From the NCBI RefSeq assembly GCF_008124835.1, contig NZ_VNHW01000010.1:1-64000 (forward strand): a stretch of DNA of 64,000 nucleotides, given 5' to 3'. The translations under genes were made by a program, and so were the position numbers. This document shows, piece after piece, positions 53,657 through 63,214 of this stretch (positions within the stretch are counted from its first letter, which is position 1; every line of letters begins with the position of its first letter). Source of the stretch: Blastococcus xanthinilyticus. GTDB lineage: Bacteria > Actinomycetota > Actinomycetes > Mycobacteriales > Geodermatophilaceae. The notes under the pieces were generated by a model. It was not told the origin of the DNA and searched no databases. It saw only the letters and a program-made list of their open reading frames with translations.

Positions 53657-56458
53657 GTGTCGGAAGCCACTGTCGACGTCGCTGACCTCCGTTCCTCCGG
53701 ATCCGGTGGATCCGCCGATCGCGCGGACGACGCCCCGCTGCGCGCGGACATCCGGCTGCTGGGGCGCGTGCTGGGCGAGGTGATCGGGGAGCAGGCCGGG
53801 CCCGACGTCCTCGACCTGGTCGAGTCCACCCGGGTGGAGGCCTTCGGCGTCCGCCGCTCGGAGGTCGACCGCGCCGAGCTGGCCCAGCGGCTGGCCGGGC
53901 TCGACGGGCGCTCGGCCAACCACGTCATCCGGGCCTTCAGCCACTTCTCCCTGCTGGCCAACCTGGCCGAGGACATCCACCACGAGCGCCGCCGGCGCCA
54001 CCACCGGCGGGCCGGTTCCCCGCCGCAGCGCGGCAGCCTGGCCGCCACCTTCGCCGAGCTCGACCGGGCGGACGTCCCGGCCGGCACGGTGTCCCGGGAG
54101 CTCGCCGGCGCGCTGGTGTGCCCGGTGGTCACCGCGCACCCCACCGAGGTGCGCCGCAAGACCGTCTTCCAGGTGCAGCGGCAGGTCACCGAGCTGATCC
54201 GGCAGCGCGACCGCGCGGGTGGCGACGAGGTCGACGAGGCGTGGTCGGCGCAGCTGTGGCGCTCGGTCCTGACGCTGTGGCAGACGGCGCTGCTGCGGCT
54301 GTCCCGGCTGCGCCTGACCGACGAGATCGACGAGGCGCTGCGGTACTACGAGCTGTCGCTGTTCGACGTCGTGCCGGCCATCAACGCCGAGCTGCGCCGG
54401 GCGGTGGAGCAGCGGTGGCCCGGCGCCGGGGTGCTGCGCCGGCCGATGCTGCTGCCGGGGTCGTGGATCGGTGGCGACCGCGACGGCAACCCCTTCGTCA
54501 CCGCCGAGGCGCTGCGCCGGGCGACCACCCGGCAGGCGGAGACGGCGCTGGGACGCCACCTGGCCGAGCTCGCCGAGCTGCGCAACGAGCTGTCGATGTC
54601 CGACCGGCTGGTGGCGCCCACCCCGGAGCTGTACGCCCTGGCCGAGGCCTCCGGCGACGACTCCCCGTTCCGCGCCGACGAGCCCTACCGGCGGGCGCTC
54701 ACCGGCATGGCCGCGCGGCTGTCGGCCACGCTCGCGGGGGTGCTCGGCGAGCCGGCGCCGGAGCCGCTGCCGCCGTACCGCGACCCCGACGACCTGCTGG
54801 CCGACCTCGACGTCGTGGACGCCTCGCTGCGCAGCCACGGCGCCGGTGCGCTCGCCGACGACCGGCTGCGGCGGCTGCGCGAGGCCGTGGAGGTGTTCGG
54901 CTTCCACCTGTGCGGGCTGGACCTCCGGCAGAACTCGTCGGTGCACGAGGAGGTGGTCGCGGAGCTGCTGGCCTGGGCCGGGGTGTGCGAGGACTACACC
55001 TCCCTGGACGAGGCGGCCCGGGTCGAGCTGCTGGCCGGGGAGCTGACGCGACGCCGGCCGCTGGTCCGGCCCGACGCGGAGCTGTCCGAGGGCACCCGGA
55101 AGGAGCTCGACGTGCTCGTGGCCGCCGCCGGGCAGGTGGCGCTGCTGGGCCCGCGGACCGTCCCGAACTACGTGATCAGCATGTGCGAGTCGGTGAGCGA
55201 CGTGCTCGAGGTCGCCGTCCTGCTCAAGGAGGTCGGCCTGCTGGACCCGGCGGCCCCGGACGGCCCGGCCTGCCCGGTCGGCATCTCGCCGCTGTTCGAG
55301 ACCATCGGCGACCTGCAGGCCGCCGGCCGCACGCTCGGCGCCATGCTCGACCAGCCGCTGTACCGGTCGCTCGTGGCCGGCCGGGGGGACGCCCAGGAGG
55401 TCATGCTCGGCTACTCCGACAGCAACAAGGACGGCGGCTACCTGGCCGCCAACTGGGCGCTGTACCGGGCGGAGCTGGAGCTGGTGGAGGTCGCCCGGCG
55501 CGAGGGGGTCCGGCTGCGGCTGTTCCACGGCCGCGGCGGCACCGTGGGCCGCGGCGGTGGCCCGAGCTACGAGGCGATCCGGGCGCAGCCCCCGGGCGCG
55601 GTGGCCGGCGCGCTGCGGATCACCGAGCAGGGCGAGGTGATCGCCGCGAAGTACGCCGACCCCGATCTCGCCCGCCGCAACCTCGAGGCGCTGGTCGCGG
55701 CGACCCTGGAATCCACGCTGCTCGACGTCGAGGGCCTGGGGGACGGCGCGGAGGAGGCCTACGCCGTGCTCGACGACCTCGCCGCCCGCGCCCAGGGCGC
55801 CTACCGGGAGCTGGTGCACGAGACGCCGGGGTTCGTGGAGTGGTTCCGCGCCGCGACCCCGATCGGTGAGCTGGCCGAGCTGAACATCGGCAGCCGCCCG
55901 CCGTCGCGCAAGGCCGGGAACTCCATCGCCGACCTGCGGGCCATCCCGTGGGTGTTCAGCTGGTCGCAGACCCGGATCATGCTGCCGGGCTGGTACGGGA
56001 CCGGCTCGGCGCTGGAGTCGTGGGTCGGCGGGTCGCAGGAGCGGCTGGAGACGCTGCGGGAGCTGCACCGGCGGTGGCCGTTCTTCCGCACCGTGCTCTC
56101 CAACATGGGCATGGTGCTGGCCAAGACCGACCTCGGCCTGGCCGCCCGGTACGCCGAGCTGGTGCCCGACGAGGAGCTGCGGGCCCGGGTGTTCGACCGC
56201 ATCCGCGAGGAGCACGAGCGCACCTGCCGGATGACGCTGGCGATCACCGGGGACGACGACCTGCTCGCCGACAACCCCTCGCTGGCGCGCTCGATCCGCA
56301 ACCGGTTCCCCTACCTGGAGCCGCTGCACCACCTGCAGGTGGAGATGCTGCGCCGCCGGCGGAGCGGGGAGAGCGGCGCGGACCCCGACGACCTGACCAG
56401 CCGGAACATCCAGCTGACCATCAACGGCATCGCGACCGCGCTGCGCAACAGTGGCTGA
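53657..56458 (+). CDS. ppc: Phosphoenolpyruvate carboxylase
   Basis: 933 residues from GTG, the normal length. Catalytic and substrate motifs are intact: His161 in [65 protein letters not shown] and [11 protein letters not shown]. It ends [14 protein letters not shown], the family's C-terminus. It carboxylates PEP with bicarbonate to oxaloacetate, refilling the TCA cycle. GATACT lies six bases before the start. The next gene begins eight bases before the ppc stop, implying coupled translation. Confidence 0.95.
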   Translation: MSEATVDVADLRSSGSGGSADRADDAPLRADIRLLGRVLGEVIGEQAGPDVLDLVESTRVEAFGVRRSEVDRAELAQRLAGLDGRSANHVIRAFSHFSLLANLAEDIHHERRRRHHRRAGSPPQRGSLAATFAELDRADVPAGTVSRELAGALVCPVVTAHPTEVRRKTVFQVQRQVTELIRQRDRAGGDEVDEAWSAQLWRSVLTLWQTALLRLSRLRLTDEIDEALRYYELSLFDVVPAINAELRRAVEQRWPGAGVLRRPMLLPGSWIGGDRDGNPFVTAEALRRATTRQAETALGRHLAELAELRNELSMSDRLVAPTPELYALAEASGDDSPFRADEPYRRALTGMAARLSATLAGVLGEPAPEPLPPYRDPDDLLADLDVVDASLRSHGAGALADDRLRRLREAVEVFGFHLCGLDLRQNSSVHEEVVAELLAWAGVCEDYTSLDEAARVELLAGELTRRRPLVRPDAELSEGTRKELDVLVAAAGQVALLGPRTVPNYVISMCESVSDVLEVAVLLKEVGLLDPAAPDGPACPVGISPLFETIGDLQAAGRTLGAMLDQPLYRSLVAGRGDAQEVMLGYSDSNKDGGYLAANWALYRAELELVEVARREGVRLRLFHGRGGTVGRGGGPSYEAIRAQPPGAVAGALRITEQGEVIAAKYADPDLARRNLEALVAATLESTLLDVEGLGDGAEEAYAVLDDLAARAQGAYRELVHETPGFVEWFRAATPIGELAELNIGSRPPSRKAGNSIADLRAIPWVFSWSQTRIMLPGWYGTGSALESWVGGSQERLETLRELHRRWPFFRTVLSNMGMVLAKTDLGLAARYAELVPDEELRARVFDRIREEHERTCRMTLAITGDDDLLADNPSLARSIRNRFPYLEPLHHLQVEMLRRRRSGESGADPDDLTSRNIQLTINGIATALRNSG

Positions 56459-57554
56459 GCGCTGGTTCCTCCGGCGGCCGGCGCCGGAGGGCGAGCTGCG
56501 GGTGGCGGTCAGCGGCGCCGACGTGCGCGCCGCCGCGCTCACCCTCGGCCTGCCGCCGGAGTCGCTGGCGCCGGCCGTGCACGACCCCCGGCTGCGGGTG
56601 CTGCTCGGCGGCGGGCAGGCGGCGCTGGTCCGGCGGCAGTGGCACGCCGACGGCTTCGCCGAGGCCGTCGTGCTGCGGCGGGCCGGCGTGCCCCTCGACC
56701 ACCCGGCCGTGCGGGCGCTGGCCGCCGGCTGGGGCTGCGAGCGGGCCCGGCACGGCAGCACCGACCGCTCCGTGCCCGTGCCGGCCCCCGGCCCGGACGC
56801 GCCGCTGGCCGACCGCTTCCGCTATCTGGCCGCGCAGGCCGCCACCCGGGTGGAGGTCGCCGTCGCGCTCGCCCGCGACAGCGGGGAGGAGCGGACCAAG
56901 GGCGACGGCAGCCCGTCGCTGGCCGCCGACGAGGCCGCGCACGCCGCCGCCGTGGCGGTGCTGGGCGGGCTCGGGGTCACCGTCCTCAGCGAGGAGCGGC
57001 ACGACCGCCCGGTGGCCGACGGGGCGCCCTGGATCGTGCTCGACCCCCTGGACGGCACCGGCAACTACTCCGCCGGGCTGCCTCCCTGGGCCTTCTCGGC
57101 CGGCCTGGTCGCCGACGGCGTGCCGATCGCGGGCCTGGTCGCCGATCTCGCCTCCGGGCGGCGCTGGACCGGCGTCCTCGGGGCGGGGGCCGAGCGTGAC
57201 GGAGTGCCGGTCGGGCCGCGGCCGGGCAGCACCGTCGTCGTGCCCAGCGGGCCGGGCGGCGCCGCGGTCGCCGTCCCGTCGAGCGCGCGGCGGGTGCGGG
57301 TCACCGGGTGCACCGCGGTCGACCTGTGCCTGGTCGCCGACGGCTCGGCGGCGGCCTGGCACGACCTGGACCGCAGCGGCACGCACGTGCACGACGTCGC
57401 CGGCGGCCTGGCCGTGCTGCTCGCCGCCGGCGGGGTCGCGGTGACCGACGACGGCGCCCCCCTGCGGCTGGCGCCGGACACCGAGCGCAAGATCCGGTTC
57501 GTGGCGGCGCCCACCGCCGCGGACGCCGACGAGCTGATCCGCGCGGTGGGCTAG
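56451..57554 (+). CDS. Inositol-monophosphatase-family protein with extra N-terminal domain
   Basis: 367 residues from GTG. The C-terminal 260 residues carry IMPase-type motifs: VLSEERHD (metal-binding Glu pair), [16 protein letters not shown] (DPLDGT) and [17 protein letters not shown] (the late metal Asp). About 105 residues at the N-terminus (up to GCERARHG) form an extra domain I do not recognise. The family dephosphorylates inositol phosphates, sugar phosphates or PAP; substrate here unknown. Its start overlaps ppc by eight bases, hinting at a function in central carbon metabolism, e.g. a fructose-bisphosphatase-like activity. Confidence 0.8.
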   Translation: MAERWFLRRPAPEGELRVAVSGADVRAAALTLGLPPESLAPAVHDPRLRVLLGGGQAALVRRQWHADGFAEAVVLRRAGVPLDHPAVRALAAGWGCERARHGSTDRSVPVPAPGPDAPLADRFRYLAAQAATRVEVAVALARDSGEERTKGDGSPSLAADEAAHAAAVAVLGGLGVTVLSEERHDRPVADGAPWIVLDPLDGTGNYSAGLPPWAFSAGLVADGVPIAGLVADLASGRRWTGVLGAGAERDGVPVGPRPGSTVVVPSGPGGAAVAVPSSARRVRVTGCTAVDLCLVADGSAAAWHDLDRSGTHVHDVAGGLAVLLAAGGVAVTDDGAPLRLAPDTERKIRFVAAPTAADADELIRAVG

Positions 57555-57561
57555 GGGCTGG

Positions 57562-58719
57562 TCAGGCCCGGGCGGCCTCGATCGCCTCGGCCAGCCGGCG
57601 CACGCCCTCGTCGACCTGGTCGGTCTGCACCGCCGAGAAGGCCAGCCGGAACGCGTTCTCCCCGCCTTCCAGCAGGAAGTCGGTGCCCGGCACGATCGCC
57701 ACCCCGCGGGCGGCGGCCTCCCGCGCGATCCGGGCGACGTCGTGCCCCTCGCCGGCGGGCAGCGTCACCCACAGGAAGTAGCCGCCCTCGGGACGGCGGA
57801 AGCTCGCCCGCGGCAGGTGCCGGCGCAGCGCCTCGTCGAGGGCGCCGACCCGCTCGGCGAGCGCGCTCTTCACCGTCTCCAGCGCGCCGGCGTACCGGGG
57901 CCCGGTGACGAACTGGAACACGGTGCCCTGGGCGACCATGTTCGGCGCGATGTAGGTGTTCGTGGCGCGCACGCGGATGCGGTCGATCAGCGCCGGTGGG
58001 CCGACCAGGTAGCCGACCCGGATGCCCGGGCAGACCGTCTTGGAGAACGAGCACGCGTAGACGACGTGGGTGCTCTCCGCCCCGCCGTCGAGCTCCAGCA
58101 TCCGGGGGAGGGGCTCCCCGCTGAACCGGATGTCGACGTACGGGTCGTCCTCGAAGACGACGAAGTCGAACTCGTGGGCGAGCTCGAGCAGCCGGCGCCG
58201 CTTCTCGAGGGAGAGCGTGTAGCCGGCCGGGTTCTGGAAGTTCGGGATGACGTGGGCGAACGCCGGCCGCAGCCCGCCGCGCAGCAGCTGCTCGATCTCG
58301 TCGACGGCGACGCCGTCCTCCTCCAGCGTGACCAGGTGCAGGTCGCCGCCGCGGGTCTTCAGCCCGAGCAGGGTGCGGTCGTAGGTCGGCCGCTCGGTGA
58401 CCACCGCGACGCCCGGGGTGACCAGCTCGTCGAAGAGGAAGGCGTCGGCCTGCATCGAGCCGTTGGTGACCAGGACGTGGTCCTCGGGCACGCCGTGCTT
58501 CTCGGCGATCCACCGGCGCAGCGGCACGTAGCCGATCGCCGTCCCGTAGCCGGTCAGGCCGGCGGGGTCGGTGTCGAAGGCCGCGACCGCCGCCTGCTTG
58601 AGGCCCTCGACGTCCACGATGTCGGTCGAGGGCGCGCCCCGGGCGAAGGAGATGGCGGCGGGAGGCGGCGCGGGGGAGGGCGCCGTCTCGGGGGTCTGGG
58701 TGGTCCTGGGACCGGTCAC
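57562..58719 (-). CDS. PLP-dependent aminotransferase (fold type I)
   Basis: 385 residues. Starts with 25 disordered residues, then ISFARGAPSTDIVDVEGLKQAA, VTNGSMQADAFLFD (phosphate-binding region), NFQNPAGYTLS, FEDDPYVDIRFSG, and K227 in SFSKTVCPGIRVG as Schiff-base lysine, with GGYFLWVTLPAGE near the end. Same broad class as the enzyme at 6.8 kb, but only distantly similar. Substrate unknown. Convergent with the IMPase gene at seven bases. Confidence 0.9.
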   Translation of the reverse strand: MTGPRTTQTPETAPSPAPPPAAISFARGAPSTDIVDVEGLKQAAVAAFDTDPAGLTGYGTAIGYVPLRRWIAEKHGVPEDHVLVTNGSMQADAFLFDELVTPGVAVVTERPTYDRTLLGLKTRGGDLHLVTLEEDGVAVDEIEQLLRGGLRPAFAHVIPNFQNPAGYTLSLEKRRRLLELAHEFDFVVFEDDPYVDIRFSGEPLPRMLELDGGAESTHVVYACSFSKTVCPGIRVGYLVGPPALIDRIRVRATNTYIAPNMVAQGTVFQFVTGPRYAGALETVKSALAERVGALDEALRRHLPRASFRRPEGGYFLWVTLPAGEGHDVARIAREAAARGVAIVPGTDFLLEGGENAFRLAFSAVQTDQVDEGVRRLAEAIEAARA

Positions 58720-58764
58720 GGCCCCCAGTCTTCCGTACCGCTCCGGCGGGCGCTGGCCCGAGGG

Positions 58765-60180
58765 TCAGCCGGCCTGCGCGGCGGCCCGCACCGCGGCCAG
58801 CAGGGCGGCCCGTTCGTGCAGCGTGGTCCGGGCCCGGCCGCGGCTGGCGCCGAGCGCCTGCTCGGCGGCGTCGATGGCGCGCCAGTCCTCCAGCAGCACC
58901 GGCTCGGCGCCGCGGGCACGGAGCGTGCGCACCAGGTCGTCGCGGTCGCCGTGCACCCGCAGCGTGCCGTCGCCGGCGTCGGCGAGGAGCGCGGCGACGG
59001 TCTCCCGCGCGTCGTGCTTGTTGTGCCCGACCACGCCGCTGGGGCCCCGCTTGATCCAGCCGGCGGCGTACTCGCCCGGCGCGGGGCGCCCGTCGCGGAG
59101 CACCCGGCCGATGCCGTCGTGCGGAACGGTGCCGGTGCGCTCGTCGACCGGCAGCCCGGGCAGAGGGGTGCCCCGGTAGCCCACCGACCGGATCACCAGG
59201 TCCGCCGGGAGCACTTCGAACTCCCCGGTGCCCACGGCCCGGCCGTCGCCGTCGACGGCGGTGCGCTCGACCTCCACCCCGGTCACCCGGTCGGTGCCCA
59301 GCAGCCGCACCGGCCGGGCGTAGAACCGCAGCCGCAGCGGGATGTGCCCAGGGGGAAGGGGGTGCCCCGCCCAGCCGCGCAGCACCGCGAGGTTGCGGCT
59401 GGCGTTGCGGTCGGTCGCGGCGCGTTCCTCGGCGTCGGGGTCGAGCTCGAGGTCGGCGGGGTCGACCAGGACCGTGGCCGCCGCCAGCTCGCCGAGCTCG
59501 CGCAGCTCCTGGGTGGTGAAGGTCGCCTGCGCCGGGCCGCGCCGGCCCAGCACGGTGACCTGCTCGACCGGTGCCGCGGCCAGGGCGTCGATGACGTGCT
59601 GCGGCATGTCGGTGGGCTCGAGTTCCGCGGCGGTGCGGGCGAGGATCCGCCCGACGTCCAGGGCCACGTTGCCCACGCCGATCACCACCGCCGACCGGAC
59701 GCCGGCCAGCGCGGCCTCCACGGTCGCGCGGTCGGCGTCGGGGTGGCCGGTGTACCAGGAGACGACGTCGGTGGCGGCCAGGCTGCCGGGCAGCTCCTCG
59801 CCCTCGATGCCCAGGTGGCGGTCCAGCGCCGCGCCGTAGGTGTAGACGACGGCGTCGACGTGGGCCCGCAGCTCCTCCAGCGAGAGGTCGGTGCCCACCT
59901 CGACGTTGCCGACGAACCGGACCAGCGGGTGGTCGAGGCTGCGGTGCAGCGTGTCGCGGATGGCCCGCATCTTCGGGTGGTCGGGGGCGATGCCGTGGCG
60001 GACCAGGCCGAACGGGGTGGGCAGCCGGTCGAGCAGGTCGATCGAGACCGGCAGGGCGGTCTGCCGGGTGAGGGCGTCGGCGGCGTAGATCCCCGCCGGG
60101 CCGGCGCCGATCACGGCCACCCGCAGGGGGTGGCCGTCGGACGGGGGAGCGGGAGAACCGTCGGCGGCCACGACTGGCAT
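58765..60180 (-). CDS. fprA: Ferredoxin-NADP+ reductase-like FAD oxidoreductase
   Basis: 471 residues. Adrenodoxin-reductase type: FAD site VAVIGAGPAGIYAADAL, the signature LPTPFGLVRHGIAPDHPKMRAI, NADP site AVVIGVGNVALDVGRIL with the following GRRGPAQATFT, and the C-terminal WIKRGPSGVVGHNKHDA. It passes electrons from NADPH to ferredoxin, for example for P450 systems. A 15-residue Pro-rich N-terminus precedes the FAD domain. Divergent from the ABM gene by 62 bases. Confidence 0.93.
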   Translation of the reverse strand: MPVVAADGSPAPPSDGHPLRVAVIGAGPAGIYAADALTRQTALPVSIDLLDRLPTPFGLVRHGIAPDHPKMRAIRDTLHRSLDHPLVRFVGNVEVGTDLSLEELRAHVDAVVYTYGAALDRHLGIEGEELPGSLAATDVVSWYTGHPDADRATVEAALAGVRSAVVIGVGNVALDVGRILARTAAELEPTDMPQHVIDALAAAPVEQVTVLGRRGPAQATFTTQELRELGELAAATVLVDPADLELDPDAEERAATDRNASRNLAVLRGWAGHPLPPGHIPLRLRFYARPVRLLGTDRVTGVEVERTAVDGDGRAVGTGEFEVLPADLVIRSVGYRGTPLPGLPVDERTGTVPHDGIGRVLRDGRPAPGEYAAGWIKRGPSGVVGHNKHDARETVAALLADAGDGTLRVHGDRDDLVRTLRARGAEPVLLEDWRAIDAAEQALGASRGRARTTLHERAALLAAVRAAAQAG

Positions 60181-60242
60181 CCTGACCCGGCCGGGGCCGG
60201 CCCACCAGGGGGCGGCCGGTGCTGTCGCCCCAGGAGGCCCGC

Positions 60243-60551
60243 GTGTCCGTCGTCGTCGTCGCCACGATCACCCCCCGCCCCGACGCGGTGGACGCCGTCC
60301 GGGAGGCGGTCCTCGCCGCCGTCCCTCAGGTGCACGCCGAGCCCGGCTGCGAGCTGTACGCGCTGCACGAGGGCGACGGGGTGTTCGTGATGGTGGAGCG
60401 CTGGGAGAGCCCCGAGGCGCTGCGCGCGCACGGGAAGGCCGAGGCGCTCCGCACGCTCGGTGCCGCGCTGGCCGACAAGCTGGCCGCGCCGCTGGACGTG
60501 CGGCGGCTGACGGCCGTCCCGGCGGGGGAGCCGGGGAAGGGCGCGCTCTGA
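60243..60551 (+). CDS. ABM-domain putative quinol monooxygenase
   Basis: 102 residues from GTG with AGGAGG six bases upstream, which decides this start over an in-frame codon 24 bases earlier. Antibiotic-biosynthesis-monooxygenase (YgiN-like) fold: VVVATITPRPDAVDAVREAVLA, HAEPGCELYALHEGDGVFVMVERWES. A dimeric cofactor-free oxygenase of unknown substrate is expected. Convergent with the next gene at three bases. Confidence 0.88.
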   Translation: MSVVVVATITPRPDAVDAVREAVLAAVPQVHAEPGCELYALHEGDGVFVMVERWESPEALRAHGKAEALRTLGAALADKLAAPLDVRRLTAVPAGEPGKGAL

Positions 60552-60554
60552 GCC

Positions 60555-61445
60555 TCAGCGGCAGGAGTGGTTGTGGTCCAGGTCGTCCTCGATGTACTGG
60601 ACCATGCTGACCCGGCCGTCGGGCACCAGCGGGTCCTCGTCGCAGCGGTCGCGGGCGTCGGCGCGGTCGTCGGCGCCGGCCAGCCAGCTGGGCAGCCCGG
60701 CCAGCGGGCTGTCCTCGGGCACCTCGCCGACGATCCGGCCCCACTGGTAGCCGGTCGAGTAGAGCCCGACCTCGCCGTCCCGCTCGGTCAGGTACTCCGT
60801 CATGCCCTCGAGGGTGGCGCGGTTGCGGGCCAGCGCGTCGTCGGAGCCCGCCTGCCAGGTGTTCATCGTCTCGACGTCCAGCCACCAGGTGTACTTGTCC
60901 GCCCGGCTGTCCAGCGGTACCGACCGGGCGGCGGGCCGGAAGAACGACTGGACGCTCGTCTGCGCCCGCTCCCAGCCGTACTGCCACGAGCAGGCCATCG
61001 AGTTCCCGCCGTCGCAGTCGCCGTAGGGCGTCTCGCCGTCGTCCGGCCAGGTGGTGACGAGGTCCCGCACCCGGCCCGGGTTGGCGGTGTTCAGGTAGAG
61101 CTGCAGCGGCGGCTGGCCGCGCACCGCGCCCGACGAGTCGGCCGCCCACTCCAGCTGCTCGGCCAGGCAGGGGTTGGTGCGCGTGGCCAGCCCGCCGTTG
61201 ACCCCGACGACGGCGAAGGCGGCGTCCTCGGGGAGGTCGGCACCGCACTGGGGGTGCGAGACGTCGTAGCCCACGGTGCTGCGCGGCTCGGTGCTCCGCG
61301 TCTCGGTAGTCCGCGGATCGGTGCTCCGATCCTGGGTGCTCCGCGGCTCGGGGTCCTCGACCGGCGCCGCCGATGCCGCGGTGGGCGCGCCCATCAGCGC
61401 CGCCACCGCGGCCGGGACGACTACCCACCGTGGCCCACGTCTCAT
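60555..61445 (-). CDS. Secreted DUF1906-like (GH25-fold-like) protein with pentapeptide-repeat linker
   Basis: 296 residues. Signal peptide MRRGPRWVVVPAAVAALMGAPTAASA, then residues 33-57 made of five tandem pentapeptides (E/Q/D-P/D/T-R-S/T-T), and a catalytic-like barrel from GYDVSHPQCG on: VGVNGGLATRTNPCLAEQLEW, LYLNTANPG, YTWWLDVETMNTW and GLYSTGYQW. The D-x-E motif (LDVE) sits where glycoside hydrolase 25-like and DUF1906 proteins have their acid residues. It is probably secreted and may act on cell-wall glycans, but this is not proven. Confidence 0.8.
   Translation of the reverse strand: MRRGPRWVVVPAAVAALMGAPTAASAAPVEDPEPRSTQDRSTDPRTTETRSTEPRSTVGYDVSHPQCGADLPEDAAFAVVGVNGGLATRTNPCLAEQLEWAADSSGAVRGQPPLQLYLNTANPGRVRDLVTTWPDDGETPYGDCDGGNSMACSWQYGWERAQTSVQSFFRPAARSVPLDSRADKYTWWLDVETMNTWQAGSDDALARNRATLEGMTEYLTERDGEVGLYSTGYQWGRIVGEVPEDSPLAGLPSWLAGADDRADARDRCDEDPLVPDGRVSMVQYIEDDLDHNHSCR
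61275..61349 (-). repeat. Five in-frame 15-bp tandem repeats in the secreted protein gene
   Basis: Encodes EPRST, QDRST, DPRTT, ETRST and EPRST in succession. A Ser/Thr/Arg-rich linker directly behind the signal peptide. Confidence 0.85.
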
Positions 61446-61509
61446 CCTTCCCGACGGTACACGCGAGCCCGCCGCCGGTGGCCCTGCGCAGGTCAGCGGC
61501 CGGTGCTCC

Positions 61510-62319
61510 TCACCCGGCCTGGCAGACGGGGCACCAGTAGAGGTTGCGGCCGACCATCACCTGGGTGCGGACCCCGGTGCCGCACAGCCGGCACGGCAGC
61601 CCGGTCCGGCGGTAGACGTAGTGCGCGTCCTCGCGCCGCACCGCACCGCTGCGCCGGGACCGGTGCTCGGGCCGGGTGGTGACGATGCGCCCCATCCGGA
61701 CGCCGGCGCGCATGAGGGTCACGAGGTCCGGCCACATCGCCACCCAGAGCGCCGCGTCGACCTCGCGGCCCGGGCGGAACGGGGAGACCCCGTGCCGGAA
61801 CAGCAGCTCGGCCCGGTAGACGTTGCCGACGCCGGCGAGCACCGACTGGTCCATGAGCAGCGCGCCGATCGCGGTGCGGCTGCCGGAGATGCGCCGGTGG
61901 GCGCGCGTGCCGTCGCTGCGGGGGCGCAGCGGGTCGGGCCCCAGCCGGTCGAGGATCCGGTCGACCTCCGGGACCGACAGCACCTCGCAGGCGGTGGGCC
62001 CGCGCAGGTCGGTCCACACCCCGGCGCCGTCGGGGCCCTCGCCCTGCCAGCGCATCCGCAGGGCGCCCTTCGCGGGCGGGGGCGTGCCCGCGCCGGTGGT
62101 GAAGGTGCCGTACAGGCCGAGGTGGACGTGCAGGCTGTCGCCGCCGAACCGGGCGAACAGGTGCTTGCCGTAGGAGTAGACCTCGTCCAGCGGCCGGCCG
62201 TCGAGCAGGGCGGCCCCGGCCTCGAACCGGCCCTGCGGGCTGGTGACGTGCACCGGACGGCCGGCGAACAGCAGCTGCTGCTCCCGCGCCAGGCGGAACA
62301 GGGTGTGGCCCTCGGGCAT
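61510..62319 (-). CDS. nei: Fpg/Nei family DNA glycosylase
   Basis: 269 residues. MPEGHTLFR supplies the catalytic Pro2-Glu3 (after Met removal, the N-terminal proline nucleophile), followed by GKHLFARF, the helix-two-turn-helix MDQSVLAGVGNVYRAELLF and a zinc finger CRLCGTGVRTQVMVGRNLYWCPVCQ with all four Cys. Nei1-type base-excision-repair enzyme that removes oxidised pyrimidines. Transcribed away from tRNA-Arg; the GNAT gene ends 28 bases upstream. Confidence 0.93.
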   Translation of the reverse strand: MPEGHTLFRLAREQQLLFAGRPVHVTSPQGRFEAGAALLDGRPLDEVYSYGKHLFARFGGDSLHVHLGLYGTFTTGAGTPPPAKGALRMRWQGEGPDGAGVWTDLRGPTACEVLSVPEVDRILDRLGPDPLRPRSDGTRAHRRISGSRTAIGALLMDQSVLAGVGNVYRAELLFRHGVSPFRPGREVDAALWVAMWPDLVTLMRAGVRMGRIVTTRPEHRSRRSGAVRREDAHYVYRRTGLPCRLCGTGVRTQVMVGRNLYWCPVCQAG

Positions 62320-62347
62320 CCGCGCAGCCTAGGTGGCCGCGTCCGGC

Positions 62348-62668
62348 TCAGTGGTCGGCGGTCTCCAGGCCGAAGTGCGGCCGGTCGGCCGGCGCGACCA
62401 GGTCGGTCAGCTCGGGGTGCTGGAGGATGTAGCGCCGGATGAAGGAGCAGTAGGGCAGCACGGTGAGGCCGCGCTCCCGCGCGGCGGACAGCACCCCCGC
62501 GACCAGCGCCGTCCCGATGCCCTGACCGCCGACGGCAGGATCCACCTCGGTGTGCGGCAGGGTCATCTGCCCGTTCTCGACGTGGTAGCTGGCCAGCCCC
62601 ACGACGTGCTCGCCCTGCCGGACCTCGAAGCGGCCCCGCTCGGGGACGTCGACCACCGTGGTCTCCAT
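62348..62668 (-). CDS. GNAT-type small N-acetyltransferase (YjdJ/COG2388-like)
   Basis: 106 residues from ATG at 62668, with GGAG eight to nine bases upstream; an ATG further up would add an Arg-rich, unrelated stretch. The acetyl-CoA binding motif is VDPAVGGQGIGTALVAGVLSAARERGL, followed by VLPYCSFIRRYILQHPEL, the signature of the single-domain YjdJ/GNAT group. Acceptor unknown. Confidence 0.88.
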   Translation of the reverse strand: METTVVDVPERGRFEVRQGEHVVGLASYHVENGQMTLPHTEVDPAVGGQGIGTALVAGVLSAARERGLTVLPYCSFIRRYILQHPELTDLVAPADRPHFGLETADH

Positions 62669-62807
62669 GTCCTGCTCCACCTCCCGTGACCTCCGGCGCC
62701 GGTGCCGGAGCTCGCCGTGTGTCCTCAGACCGTAACCCTTGGAAACGATCTCGTCGCTCTTCACTACCGACGAGTCGGGTGCTCCGGGGGTTCCGCGGGG
62801 GACCCGT

Positions 62808-62813
62808 TAGCCT
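62808..62813 (+). promoter_or_regulatory. -10 candidate for tRNA-Arg
   Basis: TAGCCT lies 38 bases before the mature tRNA start. No clear -35 was assigned. Confidence 0.35.
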
Positions 62814-62828
62814 CTCCGACGTCGGTCC

Positions 62829-62848
62829 AGGCGCGGGATCCCGCGCCT
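62829..62848. repeat. Perfect 20-bp palindrome in front of tRNA-Arg
   Basis: AGGCGCGGGATCCCGCGCCT is fully self-complementary and ends three bases before the tRNA. It would be within the 5' leader of the tRNA transcript. Confidence 0.85.
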
Positions 62849-62851
62849 GAG

Positions 62852-62924
62852 GCCCCCGTAGCTCAGGGGATAGAGCATCGGTTTCCTAAACCGTGTGTCG
62901 CAGGTTCGAATCCTGCCGGGGGCA
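62852..62924 (+). tRNA. tRNA-Arg (anticodon CCU)
   Basis: 73 bases. Acceptor GCCCCCG pairs fully with CGGGGGC; D-arm GCTC/GAGC; anticodon stem TCGGT/ACCGT with loop TTCCTAA, giving anticodon CCT; T-arm GCAGG TTCGAAT CCTGC. Position 27-43 is a T-T mismatch. Discriminator A; no CCA is encoded. It reads the codon AGG, which is rare in this genome. Confidence 0.95.
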
Positions 62925-63214
62925 CTTTCCGCCGCGTGCTGCCCGCATGGCGGTGAGCGCCTGGTCCGTGCGGTCACGCCGCAGGCCGCGGTCCGGCCGT
63001 TCCCGGGAACGGGACATCCCCCGGCGGCCCGCTGCGGACCGTGGCGGAGCGGGCCGGGGTCGTTCGGATCCACCGCCCGGAACGCCGGCCGGCGCCCCCG
63101 CGTTGACCCACGGGGTGACCACCTGCCCCGACTCCACTCGTCGAAGAGAGACATGAGCCCCGATCACAGTCCCCAGGCCGCGCATCCCCGCCCCGGTGAG
63201 GAGGTGCGTGGCCG
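62925..63214. other. Region between tRNA-Arg and the CNNM gene
   Basis: 290 bases. No large gene is supported. Near its end ATG at 63153 opens a 21-codon frame with GAAGAGA a few bases upstream; its stop overlaps the start of the CNNM gene as GTGA (63215-63218), so a leader peptide is possible. Confidence 0.45.
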
